A stretch of 64,000 nt of DNA from Paenibacillus artemisiicola (GCF_017652985.1 NZ_JAGGDJ010000006.1:1-64000); one strand, 5' to 3'; counted from the stretch's first letter, positions 25,608 to 34,797 are shown. Notes: generated by a model not told the origin, from the letters alone. A program made the numbers and translations.

Positions 25608-27074
25608 GTGCTTCGGACGATTCGGGCCAAATTCGCCGTCGGCTTCCTGCTGATCTTCTGCCTGTCGTTCCTCCTGCTGAACGTCACGCTGAAAGCGTAC
25701 ATCCGTTCCAGCAACCGGACCATCATTACCTCGGACCTCGTCGAGCTCAAGAACAACGGCAACGTCTACGTCCGCCAAGCCTTCCTGATCAATCATTTCA
25801 CGAACAACGATCTGTATTTCGGCCAGATGGCCGAGGAAATGGTCGGCGACCTGCGCCGCGCCACCTCCAGCGACGTGAGCGCCTATACGGTCGACGGCGT
25901 CCTGCTCTACTCGTCCGATCAGACGAAGTTCGCGGGCCGCTCGACGTCGGACCTGAAGCTGGCGCTCGAGGGCAAGACGGCGTACACGATCACCTACGCG
26001 GGCAGCGCGGGGTCCGTGCTTTATTCCTATCCGGTCGTCATCGACGGCGTGAAGGTCGGCATCCTGCGCTTCGCCAAGGATTTCTCCTCGCTCTACGAGC
26101 AAACGGGACGCATTCTCAACATTCTCTTCTACCTCGCGCTCGCGATCTTCGCGGCGGCGTTTCTCTTCTCGTACATGCTGTCCCGGCATATCACGATTCC
26201 GCTCGTCAAGCTGACGCGCGCGTCCACGGAGGTCATCCGGGGCAATCTCGACGTCCGCATCGGCATCCGGCGCAGGGACGAGATCGGGCGGCTTGCGGCC
26301 AACTTCAACGACATGATCGGCCGGATCGCCAGCCAGATCACGACGATCGGCCGCGACCGCGACCGGCTGAAGGCGCTGCACGAGCAGGAGAAACGCTTCT
26401 TCGACAACGTCACGCACGAGCTGAAGACGCCGCTCACGTCGATTCTCGGCTATGCCGAGATCATCCGGGAGAACGGCGAGGCCGACCGGGCGTTCTTCGA
26501 GAAAGGGATGGCGCATATCGTGGACGAGAGCCGGCGCCTGCACGGCATGGTGCTCAATCTGCTCGAGGTGTCGCGGCGCAGCGCCGCCAAGGACGAAGCC
26601 GCGCTCGTCGACGCGGGCGCGCTGCTGCGCGACGTCCGCGACGCGATGGAACTGCGGGCGAAGCGGTACAAGAAGCGGATCGCGTTGAACGCGGAGGACG
26701 GGCTGTACGTGCTCGGCCAGTCGGACAGGCTCCGCCAGCTGTTCATCAATCTGCTGGACAACGCCATCAAGTACAGTTCCCCGCAAGCGGAGATCGCGGT
26801 CGTCGCGGAGACGGACCGGGCGGCCGGCGCCGTCCGCTTCGCGTTCGCCAATCCGGGCGTGACGCTGTCGCCGGGCGATGCGGAAAAGGTGTTCGAGCCG
26901 TTCTATTCGGGCGACCGGACGTTCAAGGAGGAAGGAAGCGTCGGGCTCGGCCTCAGCATCGTGAAGGCCATCGTCGACGACCACGGCGGCACGATCCGCA
27001 TGGATAGCGGAGACGGCCGGACGACCGTGCGCGTCGCATTGCCCGCGGCGGGAAAAGAGGAGGGAGACGCATGA
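25608..27074 (+). CDS. Sensor histidine kinase (HAMP, HisKA, HATPase)
   Basis: A 488-residue membrane kinase with a GTG start. A first helix (residues 8-27), an extracellular domain of about 140 residues and a second helix (about 168-190) precede a HAMP linker. The H-box is FFDNVTHELKTPLTS (His near residue 269), with the N-box INLLDNAIKYSS and G-boxes GLGLSIVKAIVDDHGG. It pairs with the OmpR-type regulator 4 bases upstream. No ribosome site stands out, and coupling to the regulator stop is likely. Confidence 0.9.
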   Translation: MLRTIRAKFAVGFLLIFCLSFLLLNVTLKAYIRSSNRTIITSDLVELKNNGNVYVRQAFLINHFTNNDLYFGQMAEEMVGDLRRATSSDVSAYTVDGVLLYSSDQTKFAGRSTSDLKLALEGKTAYTITYAGSAGSVLYSYPVVIDGVKVGILRFAKDFSSLYEQTGRILNILFYLALAIFAAAFLFSYMLSRHITIPLVKLTRASTEVIRGNLDVRIGIRRRDEIGRLAANFNDMIGRIASQITTIGRDRDRLKALHEQEKRFFDNVTHELKTPLTSILGYAEIIRENGEADRAFFEKGMAHIVDESRRLHGMVLNLLEVSRRSAAKDEAALVDAGALLRDVRDAMELRAKRYKKRIALNAEDGLYVLGQSDRLRQLFINLLDNAIKYSSPQAEIAVVAETDRAAGAVRFAFANPGVTLSPGDAEKVFEPFYSGDRTFKEEGSVGLGLSIVKAIVDDHGGTIRMDSGDGRTTVRVALPAAGKEEGDA

Positions 27075-28285
27075 GGAGGCCGGATACGAAGACAAGCGCG
27101 GAGCCGCGGCCGACGATCAGATCGCGGCCGACGCTTCGCGCCTTGGCCGCCGCGCTCGCGGGCGCGCTCCTTCTCCTGCCGCTCGCCGGCTGCATGGGCG
27201 ATCCCCGCTCCGAGACGATCGTCATTCCGGGCACGGAGGATGAAGGGCCGGCCGGCGAGGCCGGCTCCGGCACGCCGTTCCAGGTGAAGACGATTTATCC
27301 GCTGCCGGTCGCGGAGAAGTACAAGCTGCCGGTGCTCGGCTGGGCGGCCGGGGACGCGCTCGTCGGCTATTTCGCCGCGGGGGACGCGCCCGAGGTGTCG
27401 TCGACCTTCGGCCTGCAGCGGCTCGACCCGCCGTACGAGCGGCCGAAGCCGCTCGCGGGGGCGATGAACCTCGATGCGGAATACGGCGCGCTGTCGCCGG
27501 ACGGAAAGACGATCGCCGGGTTCGCGAAGGCCGCGAACGGCATCGGGCTGGCGCTCTTCCCCCTGGACGGCGGCCAGGTCAAGCAGGTGTCCGAAGCTGC
27601 GCGGAAGCAGCGGCCGTTGTATTCGCGCACGCTGCAGTGGTCGGGCAACGGCCGATACTTGTCCTATCTTGTGTACGGCGAAGCCCGGGGCGAGCTGCGC
27701 GTCGCGGTCTACGACGAGAAGAGCGGCAAGCTCGGGCATTTGCCGCTCGCGGGCCTGCAGGATAGCGGCGGCGAAGCCACCGTCGTGCTGTCGGACGACG
27801 GCAGCGGCGCGCTGATCGAGGACGGGAAGACGATCGCCATGGCCAAGCGCGAGGGCGGCGGCTTCAAGGTGCTGTACGATCATCCGTCGGGCATCGGCCC
27901 CGGCGTTTGGGTGGATGACGAACGGTTCGCGTTTCTCGGCGCGGACGGCACGTTGTTTCAGTATGACGGCCGAAGCGGGGAACTGTCCGTGCTGCTGGAG
28001 AAGGTCGCGTACTTCAGCCTGTCGCCGGACCGGAAGGCGATCGCGTATACGCGCAACGACCCGGACGACGTGTCCGTCTACGCCGGGAAGCTGCAGGGGA
28101 ACAACGTGCTGTCCCAATCGGCCGTCTTCCAGGGCGTCATTCCGTTCCAAATGGCCTGGAGCCCGAGCGGGAGCGCGCTCCTGATCGACGGCGGCAAGCC
28201 GTACGCGAGCACGGCGCAGGAGACCGCGCCGTCGGCGGTGGCCGGCGACGGCCGGCGGCAGACGTTCGTGATTCGGTTCCGATAG
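27071..28285 (+). CDS. Beta-propeller lipoprotein cotranscribed with a two-component system
   Basis: A 404-residue protein anchored at Cys41 (LAGC) after a long cationic N-terminus. The rest carries repeated blade motifs of TolB/WD40-like propellers: GALSPDGKTIAGF, LQWSGNGRYLSYL, FSLSPDRKAIAYT, AWSPSGSALLI. The ATG overlaps the kinase stop (ATGA), with GAGGAGG just upstream. By analogy with extracytoplasmic partners of sensor kinases it may modulate the kinase from outside. That role is inferred only from the operon. Confidence 0.8.
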   Translation: MRRPDTKTSAEPRPTIRSRPTLRALAAALAGALLLLPLAGCMGDPRSETIVIPGTEDEGPAGEAGSGTPFQVKTIYPLPVAEKYKLPVLGWAAGDALVGYFAAGDAPEVSSTFGLQRLDPPYERPKPLAGAMNLDAEYGALSPDGKTIAGFAKAANGIGLALFPLDGGQVKQVSEAARKQRPLYSRTLQWSGNGRYLSYLVYGEARGELRVAVYDEKSGKLGHLPLAGLQDSGGEATVVLSDDGSGALIEDGKTIAMAKREGGGFKVLYDHPSGIGPGVWVDDERFAFLGADGTLFQYDGRSGELSVLLEKVAYFSLSPDRKAIAYTRNDPDDVSVYAGKLQGNNVLSQSAVFQGVIPFQMAWSPSGSALLIDGGKPYASTAQETAPSAVAGDGRRQTFVIRFR

Positions 28286-28330
28286 CGGCGAGCGGCCGCG
28301 CGAGCAACGAAGCCAATTAGGTGCTTAACG

Positions 28331-28372
28331 GCGGCAGGCCGGACGAAGATGCGTCCGGCCTGCCGCTTTTTT
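28331..28372 (+). terminator. Terminator of the regulator-kinase-propeller operon
   Basis: A perfect 15-bp stem (GCGGCAGGCCGGACG with CGTCCGGCCTGCCGC), a 6-base loop and TTTTTT. Confidence 0.93.
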
Positions 28373-28509
28373 ATTCGGATTTTTGAGACATTTTGTTCAC
28401 ATCCGGATGAAGGTTTGGCGACATCTCCTCTTTATAGTGTGGAAGAGCCCGGTCAGCTAGGCCGGACAATCGAAGCGAAATCGAAGCGACACGCGAAGGA
28501 GAACGGAGC

Positions 28510-29952
28510 ATGAACAAATACGGACTTGGCCTGGCCGCGGGCTGCCTGCTCGCCGCGGCATTGGCCGGCTGTGACGCCGGCGGCGGAACCGGCGGGAACG
28601 CGGTCCCCTGGAGCAACGCGCCCGGCGCGAACGGCGGCGCCTCAGGAGGAGAAGGCGGCGGCGCGGCAGCCGAAACCGGCGGCGCTTCTGCCGGCACCGG
28701 CAAGACGACGATCGTCTTCTCCGCCTTCTGGCACGATCCCAAATACCAGGCGGCGAAGAAAGCGTACGAAGCGCTCCATCCGGACGTCGAGATCAAGCTG
28801 GAGGACGTCGACTACACGAACGAGACGCTGGAAGGAGATATCGAGAAGTACGTGACGGCCACGAACGCGGCGCTGCTGGCGGGCAAAGGGCCCGATCTGA
28901 TCGAGATGGACCTGCTGCCGGCCGACAGCTACGTCAAGCACGGCCTGCTCGCCGATCTGAGTCCGATGATGGCGCAGGACAAGGATTTCAAGCGGAGCGA
29001 TTATTTCACGAACGTGCTGGACAACGTCCGCGTCGGCGACGCGCTGTACGCGATGCCGCTTTCCTTCTTTCTGATGGGCTTTGCCGGAGACGAAGGCGCC
29101 ATCGCCAAGACGGGCGTCGCGTTCGACGATCTGTCGTGGTCGTGGAGCGATTTCGCGAAGACGGCCGAAGCGATGACGGCGAGCGGCGGACAGCGGACGG
29201 CGCTGTCGTACGAAGGACCCGAATATTTGCTGGGCGAGATGGTGAGCGACAACTACGGGCTGTTCCTGGATCCCGGCGGCCGCGAGGCGCATTTCGATTC
29301 GGCTTCGTTCACGGGGCTGATGAAGCAGGTGAAGACGATGTTCGACGACGGCGTCGTCTCCGCGATCGGCCGCGGCGTCAACGCGTACTTCAACAGCATC
29401 CAGATCAATTCGCCGAAGGATTACCTGGAATCGATGGCGGGCTTCAGCCTCGGCGCGAAGATGGCCGACAAGACGGCGGGCGACCGCGCGAAGTTGTACG
29501 CGAAGCCGCACGCGCAGGACACGGCGGCCGGCGGCTACTTCAAGACGTACCGGAGCGTCGCGATCGCGGCCGGCTCCAAGGTGCAGGCGGCGGCGTGGGA
29601 TTTCGTGAAGTTCATGATGTCCGAGGAGATGCAGGCGCCCGCGACGACGACGGGCTTCCCGATCAACAAGGCGGCGTACGCGGAGCAAGCGGCGGCGCTC
29701 AAGAAGGAAGGATCGTTCCGGGCGGTTCCGGAAGGACCGCTGCAAGGGGCGGCGATTCAAGTGGACGAGGCGATGCTGGACGGACTCGGCGCGTACGTGG
29801 AGGGGGCGGTCCATCCTTCCCGGGATTCCAAATCCGATCAGGTATGGAACCTGGTCGTCGCGGAGTCCAAAGCCTTCTTCGCCGGGCAAAAGTCCGCCGA
29901 GGCGGTCGCGAGCCTCATCCAGAACAAAGCGATGACCTTCCTGAACGAATGA
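28510..29952 (+). CDS. Sugar-binding lipoprotein, first of a tandem pair
   Basis: A 480-residue lipoprotein (LAGC, Cys21) with a Gly-rich tether of about 45 residues. The family 1 binding-protein body has TATNAALLAGKGPDLIEMD and the end SKAFFAGQKSAEAVASLIQN. The next gene encodes a clear paralogue with the same two segments. It begins an operon of five genes. AAGGAGAACGG precedes the ATG. A TATAGT -10 candidate is at 28433, without a recognisable -35. Confidence 0.88.
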   Translation: MNKYGLGLAAGCLLAAALAGCDAGGGTGGNAVPWSNAPGANGGASGGEGGGAAAETGGASAGTGKTTIVFSAFWHDPKYQAAKKAYEALHPDVEIKLEDVDYTNETLEGDIEKYVTATNAALLAGKGPDLIEMDLLPADSYVKHGLLADLSPMMAQDKDFKRSDYFTNVLDNVRVGDALYAMPLSFFLMGFAGDEGAIAKTGVAFDDLSWSWSDFAKTAEAMTASGGQRTALSYEGPEYLLGEMVSDNYGLFLDPGGREAHFDSASFTGLMKQVKTMFDDGVVSAIGRGVNAYFNSIQINSPKDYLESMAGFSLGAKMADKTAGDRAKLYAKPHAQDTAAGGYFKTYRSVAIAAGSKVQAAAWDFVKFMMSEEMQAPATTTGFPINKAAYAEQAAALKKEGSFRAVPEGPLQGAAIQVDEAMLDGLGAYVEGAVHPSRDSKSDQVWNLVVAESKAFFAGQKSAEAVASLIQNKAMTFLNE

Positions 29953-29977
29953 CGTTGAACAAAGGAGCTTGATCGAT

Positions 29978-31450
29978 ATGAAAACAATCGGACTTACGCT
30001 GCTGACGGTCACGCTGACGGCGCTGGCTCTGGCGGCCTGCGGCGGGAACGGCGGAAGCGGCGGCGATGCGGCGAACGGCGCAACCGGCGGAAGCGCCGGG
30101 AATCCAGGCGCGGCCGGCGCGAATCAGGAGGCGGGAGCGTCGAACGGCAAAGGCGGGGCGAACGGCCAAAACGGGACGACGGACGCGGATGCGGGCGGGA
30201 ATCCGCCTTCCTCCGGGGGCAAGCAGACCATCGTCTTCTCGGTCTTCTGGCCGAACAAGCAGTACGAGGAGGCGGCGAAAGCGTACGAGGCGGCTCATCC
30301 GAACGTGGATATTCAGCTGAAGTACGGGCTCAGCCGCCCCTATAGCGACGACGGCGGCGACGGCGAGCAAACGGATGCCGACATCGAGAAATTCACGACG
30401 GCCACGAACGCGGCGATGCTGGCCGGCAAAGGGCCCGACTTGCTCGACCTGCGGTACTTGGCCGCCGAGGATTACGAACGGCATCATTTGCTGGAGGATT
30501 TGGGCGCGCGGATGAACGGGGACAAGTCGTTCCGGAAGGCCGATTATTTCGCGAACGTGCTGGGCGCCGGACAAAACGAAACCGGCCCGTTCAGCATTCC
30601 GCTGACCTTCTCCTTGAGCGGCATGGTCGGCGACCGGGCCGCGATCGCCGCGACCGGCGTGAAGATCGACGACGGCGCGTGGACGTGGGACGGCTTCATG
30701 GCGGCGGGACGGCAGCTCGTCGCGGCGAAGGGCAAGTACGATTCCGCCATCGTCAGCGGGGAAGGCATGATGGTCGGCGGGCCGGATTATTTCGTGCGCG
30801 GCGTCGTCGCCGACAACTACGGCTCATTCGTGGACGAGGCCGGCCGCAAGGCGAGCTTCGATTCGCCCGCGTTCACGGGGCTGCTGGAGCGGATCAAGGC
30901 GATGATCGACGAAGGCGTCGTCGGCTCCGGCGGCCGGGCTTACTTCACGAACGTGACGATTCAATCGCCGACCGATTACTTGACCAGCCTGCGGACGTTC
31001 GGCGACGATACGGCGTTCTACGTGAAGCCGCACGCGGACGGGGCAGGGAAAGGCGCGTCGTTCGAGACGGGCTCCGACATCGGGATCAACGCCGGCTCCG
31101 AAGCGAAGGACGCGGCGTGGGATTTCCTGAAATACATGATGGATCATACGGCGATCGGCCTTCCGGTCAACAAGGCGCGCTTCCGGGACGCCGTCGCGTC
31201 GCTGAAGCGTCAGGGCACGATCACGCCCGACGCGCTCGGCCCGCTGCACGGGACGCCGTTCAAGGTCGACGGCGCCCGGCTCGACCGCCTCGAAGGCTTC
31301 GCGGAGGGCGCCGCCCGCAAGAAGCGCGATTCCGGCAAGGTGCTGGATATCGTCGCGGCCGATTCGGCGGCCTTCTTCGCCGGCCAGAAATCCGCGGAGG
31401 ACGTCGCCAAGCTGATTCAAAACAAAGCGACGACCGTGCTGCATGAGTAG
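29978..31450 (+). CDS. Sugar-binding lipoprotein, second of a tandem pair
   Basis: A 490-residue lipoprotein (LAAC, Cys21) with an unusually long low-complexity Gly/Asn/Ala tether (about 65 residues). The body parallels the upstream gene: TATNAAMLAGKGPDLLDLR and SAAFFAGQKSAEDVAKLIQN. The divergence in the middle suggests an old duplication with altered ligand preference. The start is ATG 29978, with AAAGGAG 10 bases away, rather than the TTG at 29969. The permease gene overlaps its last 8 bases. Confidence 0.88.
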   Translation: MKTIGLTLLTVTLTALALAACGGNGGSGGDAANGATGGSAGNPGAAGANQEAGASNGKGGANGQNGTTDADAGGNPPSSGGKQTIVFSVFWPNKQYEEAAKAYEAAHPNVDIQLKYGLSRPYSDDGGDGEQTDADIEKFTTATNAAMLAGKGPDLLDLRYLAAEDYERHHLLEDLGARMNGDKSFRKADYFANVLGAGQNETGPFSIPLTFSLSGMVGDRAAIAATGVKIDDGAWTWDGFMAAGRQLVAAKGKYDSAIVSGEGMMVGGPDYFVRGVVADNYGSFVDEAGRKASFDSPAFTGLLERIKAMIDEGVVGSGGRAYFTNVTIQSPTDYLTSLRTFGDDTAFYVKPHADGAGKGASFETGSDIGINAGSEAKDAAWDFLKYMMDHTAIGLPVNKARFRDAVASLKRQGTITPDALGPLHGTPFKVDGARLDRLEGFAEGAARKKRDSGKVLDIVAADSAAFFAGQKSAEDVAKLIQNKATTVLHE

Positions 31451-32321
31451 CCTGCGAATGCCGCGGCCGCGCGGCGACGCCGCGGCGGCGATGCTGTTCT
31501 TGGCGCCGAGCCTGATCGGCTTCGCCGTGTTCTATCTCGTCCCGTTCGGGCTCGGCTTCTACGAGTCGTTCACGGACGGCGCGCTCGGCGGCCGGTTCGT
31601 CGGTCTCGGCAATTACGCGGAGCTGCTCCACAGCGCCTCGTTCCGCAAGGCGGCGGGCAATACGCTGCTCTTCACGGGCGCGGGCGTGCCGCTGCTCGTC
31701 GCGCTGTCTTTGACGCTCGCGGTCCTGCTGAACCGGCCGCTCCGGCTGCGCGGGCCGATCCGGACGTCGATCATGCTGCCGCTCGTCGTACCCGTCGCGT
31801 CCGTCGTGACGGTGTGGCAAATTTTTTTCGACTGGAACGGCACGCTGAACGCGTGGCTGCACGCGCTCGGGATCGCGCGGATCGATTGGATGCAGTCGAA
31901 CTGGTCGTTGAGCATCGTCGCCGTTATGTACATCTGGAAGAACATCGGCTACGACATGATCCTGCTCCTGGCCGGCCTGCAGTCGATCCCGAAGGATTAT
32001 TACGAGACGGCTTCGCTCGAAGGCGCGGGCCGGTTCCATCAGTTTCGCCATATTACGCTCGTGTATTTGACGCCGACGTTGTTCTTCGTGCTGCTCATCT
32101 CGATCATCAATTCGTTCAAGGTGTTCCGGGAGACGTACCTGCTGGCCGGCGATTACCCGTACGACCGGCTGTACATGCTGCAGCATTACATGAACAACAT
32201 GTTCTTCGAGCTGGACGTCCAGAAGCTGACGGCCGCGGCGACCCTCATGGTCGGCTGCATCGTCGTGCTGACCTCCGGACTGCTCCGCGCCGAACGCCGG
32301 TTTCGGGAAAACACGGAGTAG
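31443..32321 (+). CDS. Sugar ABC transporter permease (UgpA/MalF type)
   Basis: A 292-residue protein with six helices. The N-terminal segment AMLFLAPSLIGFAVFYLVPF is typical of this class, and the EAA loop is DYYETASLEGAGRFHQFRHI. It overlaps the preceding binding-protein gene by 8 bases, implying coupled translation. It forms the translocation pore together with the product of the next gene. Confidence 0.92.
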   Translation: MSSLRMPRPRGDAAAAMLFLAPSLIGFAVFYLVPFGLGFYESFTDGALGGRFVGLGNYAELLHSASFRKAAGNTLLFTGAGVPLLVALSLTLAVLLNRPLRLRGPIRTSIMLPLVVPVASVVTVWQIFFDWNGTLNAWLHALGIARIDWMQSNWSLSIVAVMYIWKNIGYDMILLLAGLQSIPKDYYETASLEGAGRFHQFRHITLVYLTPTLFFVLLISIINSFKVFRETYLLAGDYPYDRLYMLQHYMNNMFFELDVQKLTAAATLMVGCIVVLTSGLLRAERRFRENTE

Positions 32322-32337
32322 AGAGAGGAGGGAAACC

Positions 32338-33216
32338 ATGCACATCCGTTCACGGCTGCACGGACTGGCGCTGACGGCGCTGCTCGGCGCGTTCGCCGCC
32401 GCCATGCTGTTTCCGATCGGATTGACGCTGGCCGATTCGCTCATGTCGGAAGCGGAGATCGGGCGCAACTACGACTTGATCGGGAAAATGGCCGACGCCG
32501 CGAACGGCGGCAAGGACGCGTTCGTCAACCTGAAGCTGCTGCCGGATTGGCTCACGTTCGGGCAGTACGCGCAGGTGCTCATCCTGAGCCCGAAATTCCT
32601 GCACATGTTCTGGAATTCGGCCGGGCTCGTCGCGCCGATCGTCGCCGGCCAGACGCTCGTCGGCTCGCTGGCCGCCTACGCGTTCGCCAAGCTGCGGTTT
32701 CCGGGACGGGACAAGCTGTTTCTCGTCTATCTGATGACGATGCTCATGCCGTTCCAGGTGACGCTCGTCCCGAACTACCTCGTCATCGACATGCTCGGCT
32801 TGATGAACCGTTCGGCGGCGATCGTGCTGCCCGGCATCTTCGGCGCCTTCGGCGTGTTCATGATGCGCCAGTTCATGGCCCATATTCCGTACGCGCTGAC
32901 CGAAGCCGCCAAAATCGACGGCGCCGGGCAGTGGACGATATTCGCGCGGATCGTCCTGCCGCTGGCCAAGCCGGGCCTCGCGGCGTTGACCGTGCTGCTG
33001 TTCGTGGATTACTGGAACATGATCGAGCAGCCGCTCATCTTCCTGCAGGACGCGGCCAAGCAGCCGCTGTCGCTCTACTTGGCCCAAATCAACAAAGCGG
33101 CGCGGGGGATCGGCTTCGCCGCTTCCGCGCTGTACATGGCCCCGATGGTGCTGCTGTTCCTGTACGCGGAGTCGTACTTCGTGGAGGGCATCCAGCAATC
33201 GGGCATCAAAGGATGA
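32338..33216 (+). CDS. Sugar ABC transporter permease (UgpE/MalG type)
   Basis: A 292-residue membrane protein with the EAA loop LTEAAKIDGAGQWTIFARIV and the family end YFVEGIQQSGIKG. An insertion after the first helix (roughly residues 36-70, NYDLIGKMADAANGGKDAF) is somewhat longer than in typical relatives. GAGAGAGGAGGG precedes the ATG. It follows the UgpA-type gene by 16 bases and is followed by an HlyD-type adaptor. Confidence 0.9.
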   Translation: MHIRSRLHGLALTALLGAFAAAMLFPIGLTLADSLMSEAEIGRNYDLIGKMADAANGGKDAFVNLKLLPDWLTFGQYAQVLILSPKFLHMFWNSAGLVAPIVAGQTLVGSLAAYAFAKLRFPGRDKLFLVYLMTMLMPFQVTLVPNYLVIDMLGLMNRSAAIVLPGIFGAFGVFMMRQFMAHIPYALTEAAKIDGAGQWTIFARIVLPLAKPGLAALTVLLFVDYWNMIEQPLIFLQDAAKQPLSLYLAQINKAARGIGFAASALYMAPMVLLFLYAESYFVEGIQQSGIKG

Positions 33217-33233
33217 ATTCAGGAGTGATCGTC

Positions 33234-34376
33234 ATGGAAGAACGGACGTCCCGGTCCCGCAAACGCAAGCTGCGCCTCGCGGCAGGCGCGTTCCTCGTCC
33301 TGCTCGCGGCCTGTACGCTGGCGGGCAACACGCTGCGCGGCCTGTCGCTGCCGAAGGTGGCGACCGCGGTCGCGGCGAACGGCTCGATCCCGCACGACTA
33401 CGAAGGCAGCGCGACGGTACAGCCGGGGCAGACGCGGGACATCGCGAATCCGGCGGGGTGGAAGGTGAAGCGCGTGCTCGTCAAGGAGGGCGACCGGGTG
33501 AGCCGCGGCCAGACGTTGGTCGAGTACGACGACGGCGAAGCGAAGCAGCAGCTCGCCGACATGCAGGCGGAGCTGAAGAAGCTGGACTTGTCCATGGACC
33601 AGCTGCATACGAATTACATCCTCGCGGCGAACGGCGGAGACGAGAGCGCGAAGGCCGCCGCGAAGACGGCGATCGAATCGGCCGAGCTCGACGTATCGAC
33701 GCAGCAGCAGCATATCCAGAGCCTGCAGAAGAGCATCGCCGAAGGCCGGTCGGCCGCGGCACCGTTCGACGGCGTCGTGACGCGGGTCGGCGCGATCGAA
33801 GGCTCGGGTCCCGGCGGCGAGCCGGACGTCGTGCTCGCGAATGCCGCCGAAGGGTACGAAATCCGGCTGCTCGTGCCGGGCGACGTCGCCGCGCTGCTCG
33901 AGCCCGGAGAGACGCTGGATCAGATTACGCTGACGGGGAAGGACGAGCGCCAGCTGACCGGCACGATCGCGGCGCTCGACGACGAGGCGCCCGAAGACGC
34001 GTCGCTGCCGCCGGCGGACGGCGCTTCCGGCGGCAACGCGCCCGCGCCGCCGCCGAGCCGCGTCACCGTCGCGATCAAGGACGACGGGCTGAAGGGCGGG
34101 GAGCGGGTGCGGGTGAAGATCGCGAAGCCGGGCGGCAAGCAGACCGTGACGGTGCCGAACGAAGCCGTCCATCACGACGCGCGCGGCGCGTACGTATTCA
34201 CGCTGCGGGCCGACGAAGGGCCGCTCGGCAGCGCGTATTACGCCGTGGAGACGCCGATCAAGATCGCGGATTCCAACGCGTACGTCACGGCCGTCGCCGA
34301 CGGGCTGTTCGAGCAGCAGGAGGTGGTGGTGAACGCCACCGGCTTCCTCGTGGACGGCACGCGCGTGAGGCGGTAG
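33234..34376 (+). CDS. HlyD/RND-type membrane-fusion adaptor
   Basis: A 380-residue protein with one N-terminal membrane helix (LRLAAGAFLVLLAACTLAG). A barrel-sandwich (lipoyl-like) domain is split around a coiled-coil hairpin (WKVKRVLVKEGDRVSRGQTL; SMDQLHTNYILA to QQQHIQSLQKSI; AAPFDGVVTRVGAIEGSG). A Pro/Gly-rich loop and a beta-barrel domain end it. Such adaptors normally serve MacB-type or RND efflux pumps, but no such pump is present here. It is the last gene of a sugar importer operon. The ATG at 33234 has AGGAG 8 bases away; the ATG at 33213 has no site. Confidence 0.82.
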   Translation: MEERTSRSRKRKLRLAAGAFLVLLAACTLAGNTLRGLSLPKVATAVAANGSIPHDYEGSATVQPGQTRDIANPAGWKVKRVLVKEGDRVSRGQTLVEYDDGEAKQQLADMQAELKKLDLSMDQLHTNYILAANGGDESAKAAAKTAIESAELDVSTQQQHIQSLQKSIAEGRSAAAPFDGVVTRVGAIEGSGPGGEPDVVLANAAEGYEIRLLVPGDVAALLEPGETLDQITLTGKDERQLTGTIAALDDEAPEDASLPPADGASGGNAPAPPPSRVTVAIKDDGLKGGERVRVKIAKPGGKQTVTVPNEAVHHDARGAYVFTLRADEGPLGSAYYAVETPIKIADSNAYVTAVADGLFEQQEVVVNATGFLVDGTRVRR

Positions 34377-34411
34377 CCGCCGGCGGGTTCAAGCTTTGAA
34401 AAGATCGAGGG

Positions 34412-34441
34412 TTGACTTTCTATTTTCGGCTGTGGTATATT
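34412..34441 (+). promoter_or_regulatory. Promoter of tRNA-Leu copy 3
   Basis: TTGACT (34412-34417), an 18-base spacer and TATATT (34436-34441). Confidence 0.75.
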
Positions 34442-34485
34442 ACTTCTTGCCGCTTCTCGAAAGCGAAGCGACTTCTGCCGAATGT

Positions 34486-34572
34486 GCGGTCGTGGCGGAA
34501 TTGGCAGACGCGCTAGATTCAGGTTCTAGTGGTGTAACAGCCGTGGAGGTTCAAGTCCTCTCGACCGCACCA
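34486..34572 (+). tRNA. tRNA-Leu (anticodon CAG), copy 3
   Basis: All 87 bases are identical to copies 1 and 2. The 5' flank differs (CTGCCGAATGT) apart from scattered bases. Confidence 0.97.
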
Positions 34573-34587
34573 ACTTCTACAATGAAC

Positions 34588-34613
34588 AAGCCTTGCGAAA
34601 GCAAGGCTTTTTT
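34588..34613 (+). terminator. Terminator of tRNA-Leu copy 3
   Basis: AAGCCTTGC, a GAAA tetraloop and GCAAGGCTT followed by TTTT. Confidence 0.92.
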
Positions 34614-34718
34614 GCTGTCTTTACGGCCGTTCGCGCCTGCGGGCGCGGCCTCCCGCAGGCGCGCATCCCGCTTTTCTGCAGGCACCGCGCGACGCTGGCG
34701 GCAGGCCGCGGAAGGACA

Positions 34719-34748
34719 TTGACGATTTCGCGGGGGAACCGTCATAAT
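34719..34748 (+). promoter_or_regulatory. Promoter of the second YesMN operon
   Basis: TTGACG (34719-34724), an 18-base spacer and CATAAT (34743-34748), 50 bases before the GTG start of the kinase. Confidence 0.65.
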
Positions 34749-34797
34749 AGGCATGGAGAACGCATTCGACAAATTACGCAGACGGGACTGAGCGCCG

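Noticed and set aside
34396-34722. 108-codon frame across tRNA-Leu copy 3
   Set aside because: It contains the tRNA and its terminator; similar peptides appear at the other two tRNA copies for the same reason.
34753-34791. 12-codon upstream frame before the second YesM gene
   Set aside because: It starts close to the promoter and has no ribosome site. It is in frame with the kinase but stopped by TGA, and is probably leader sequence.
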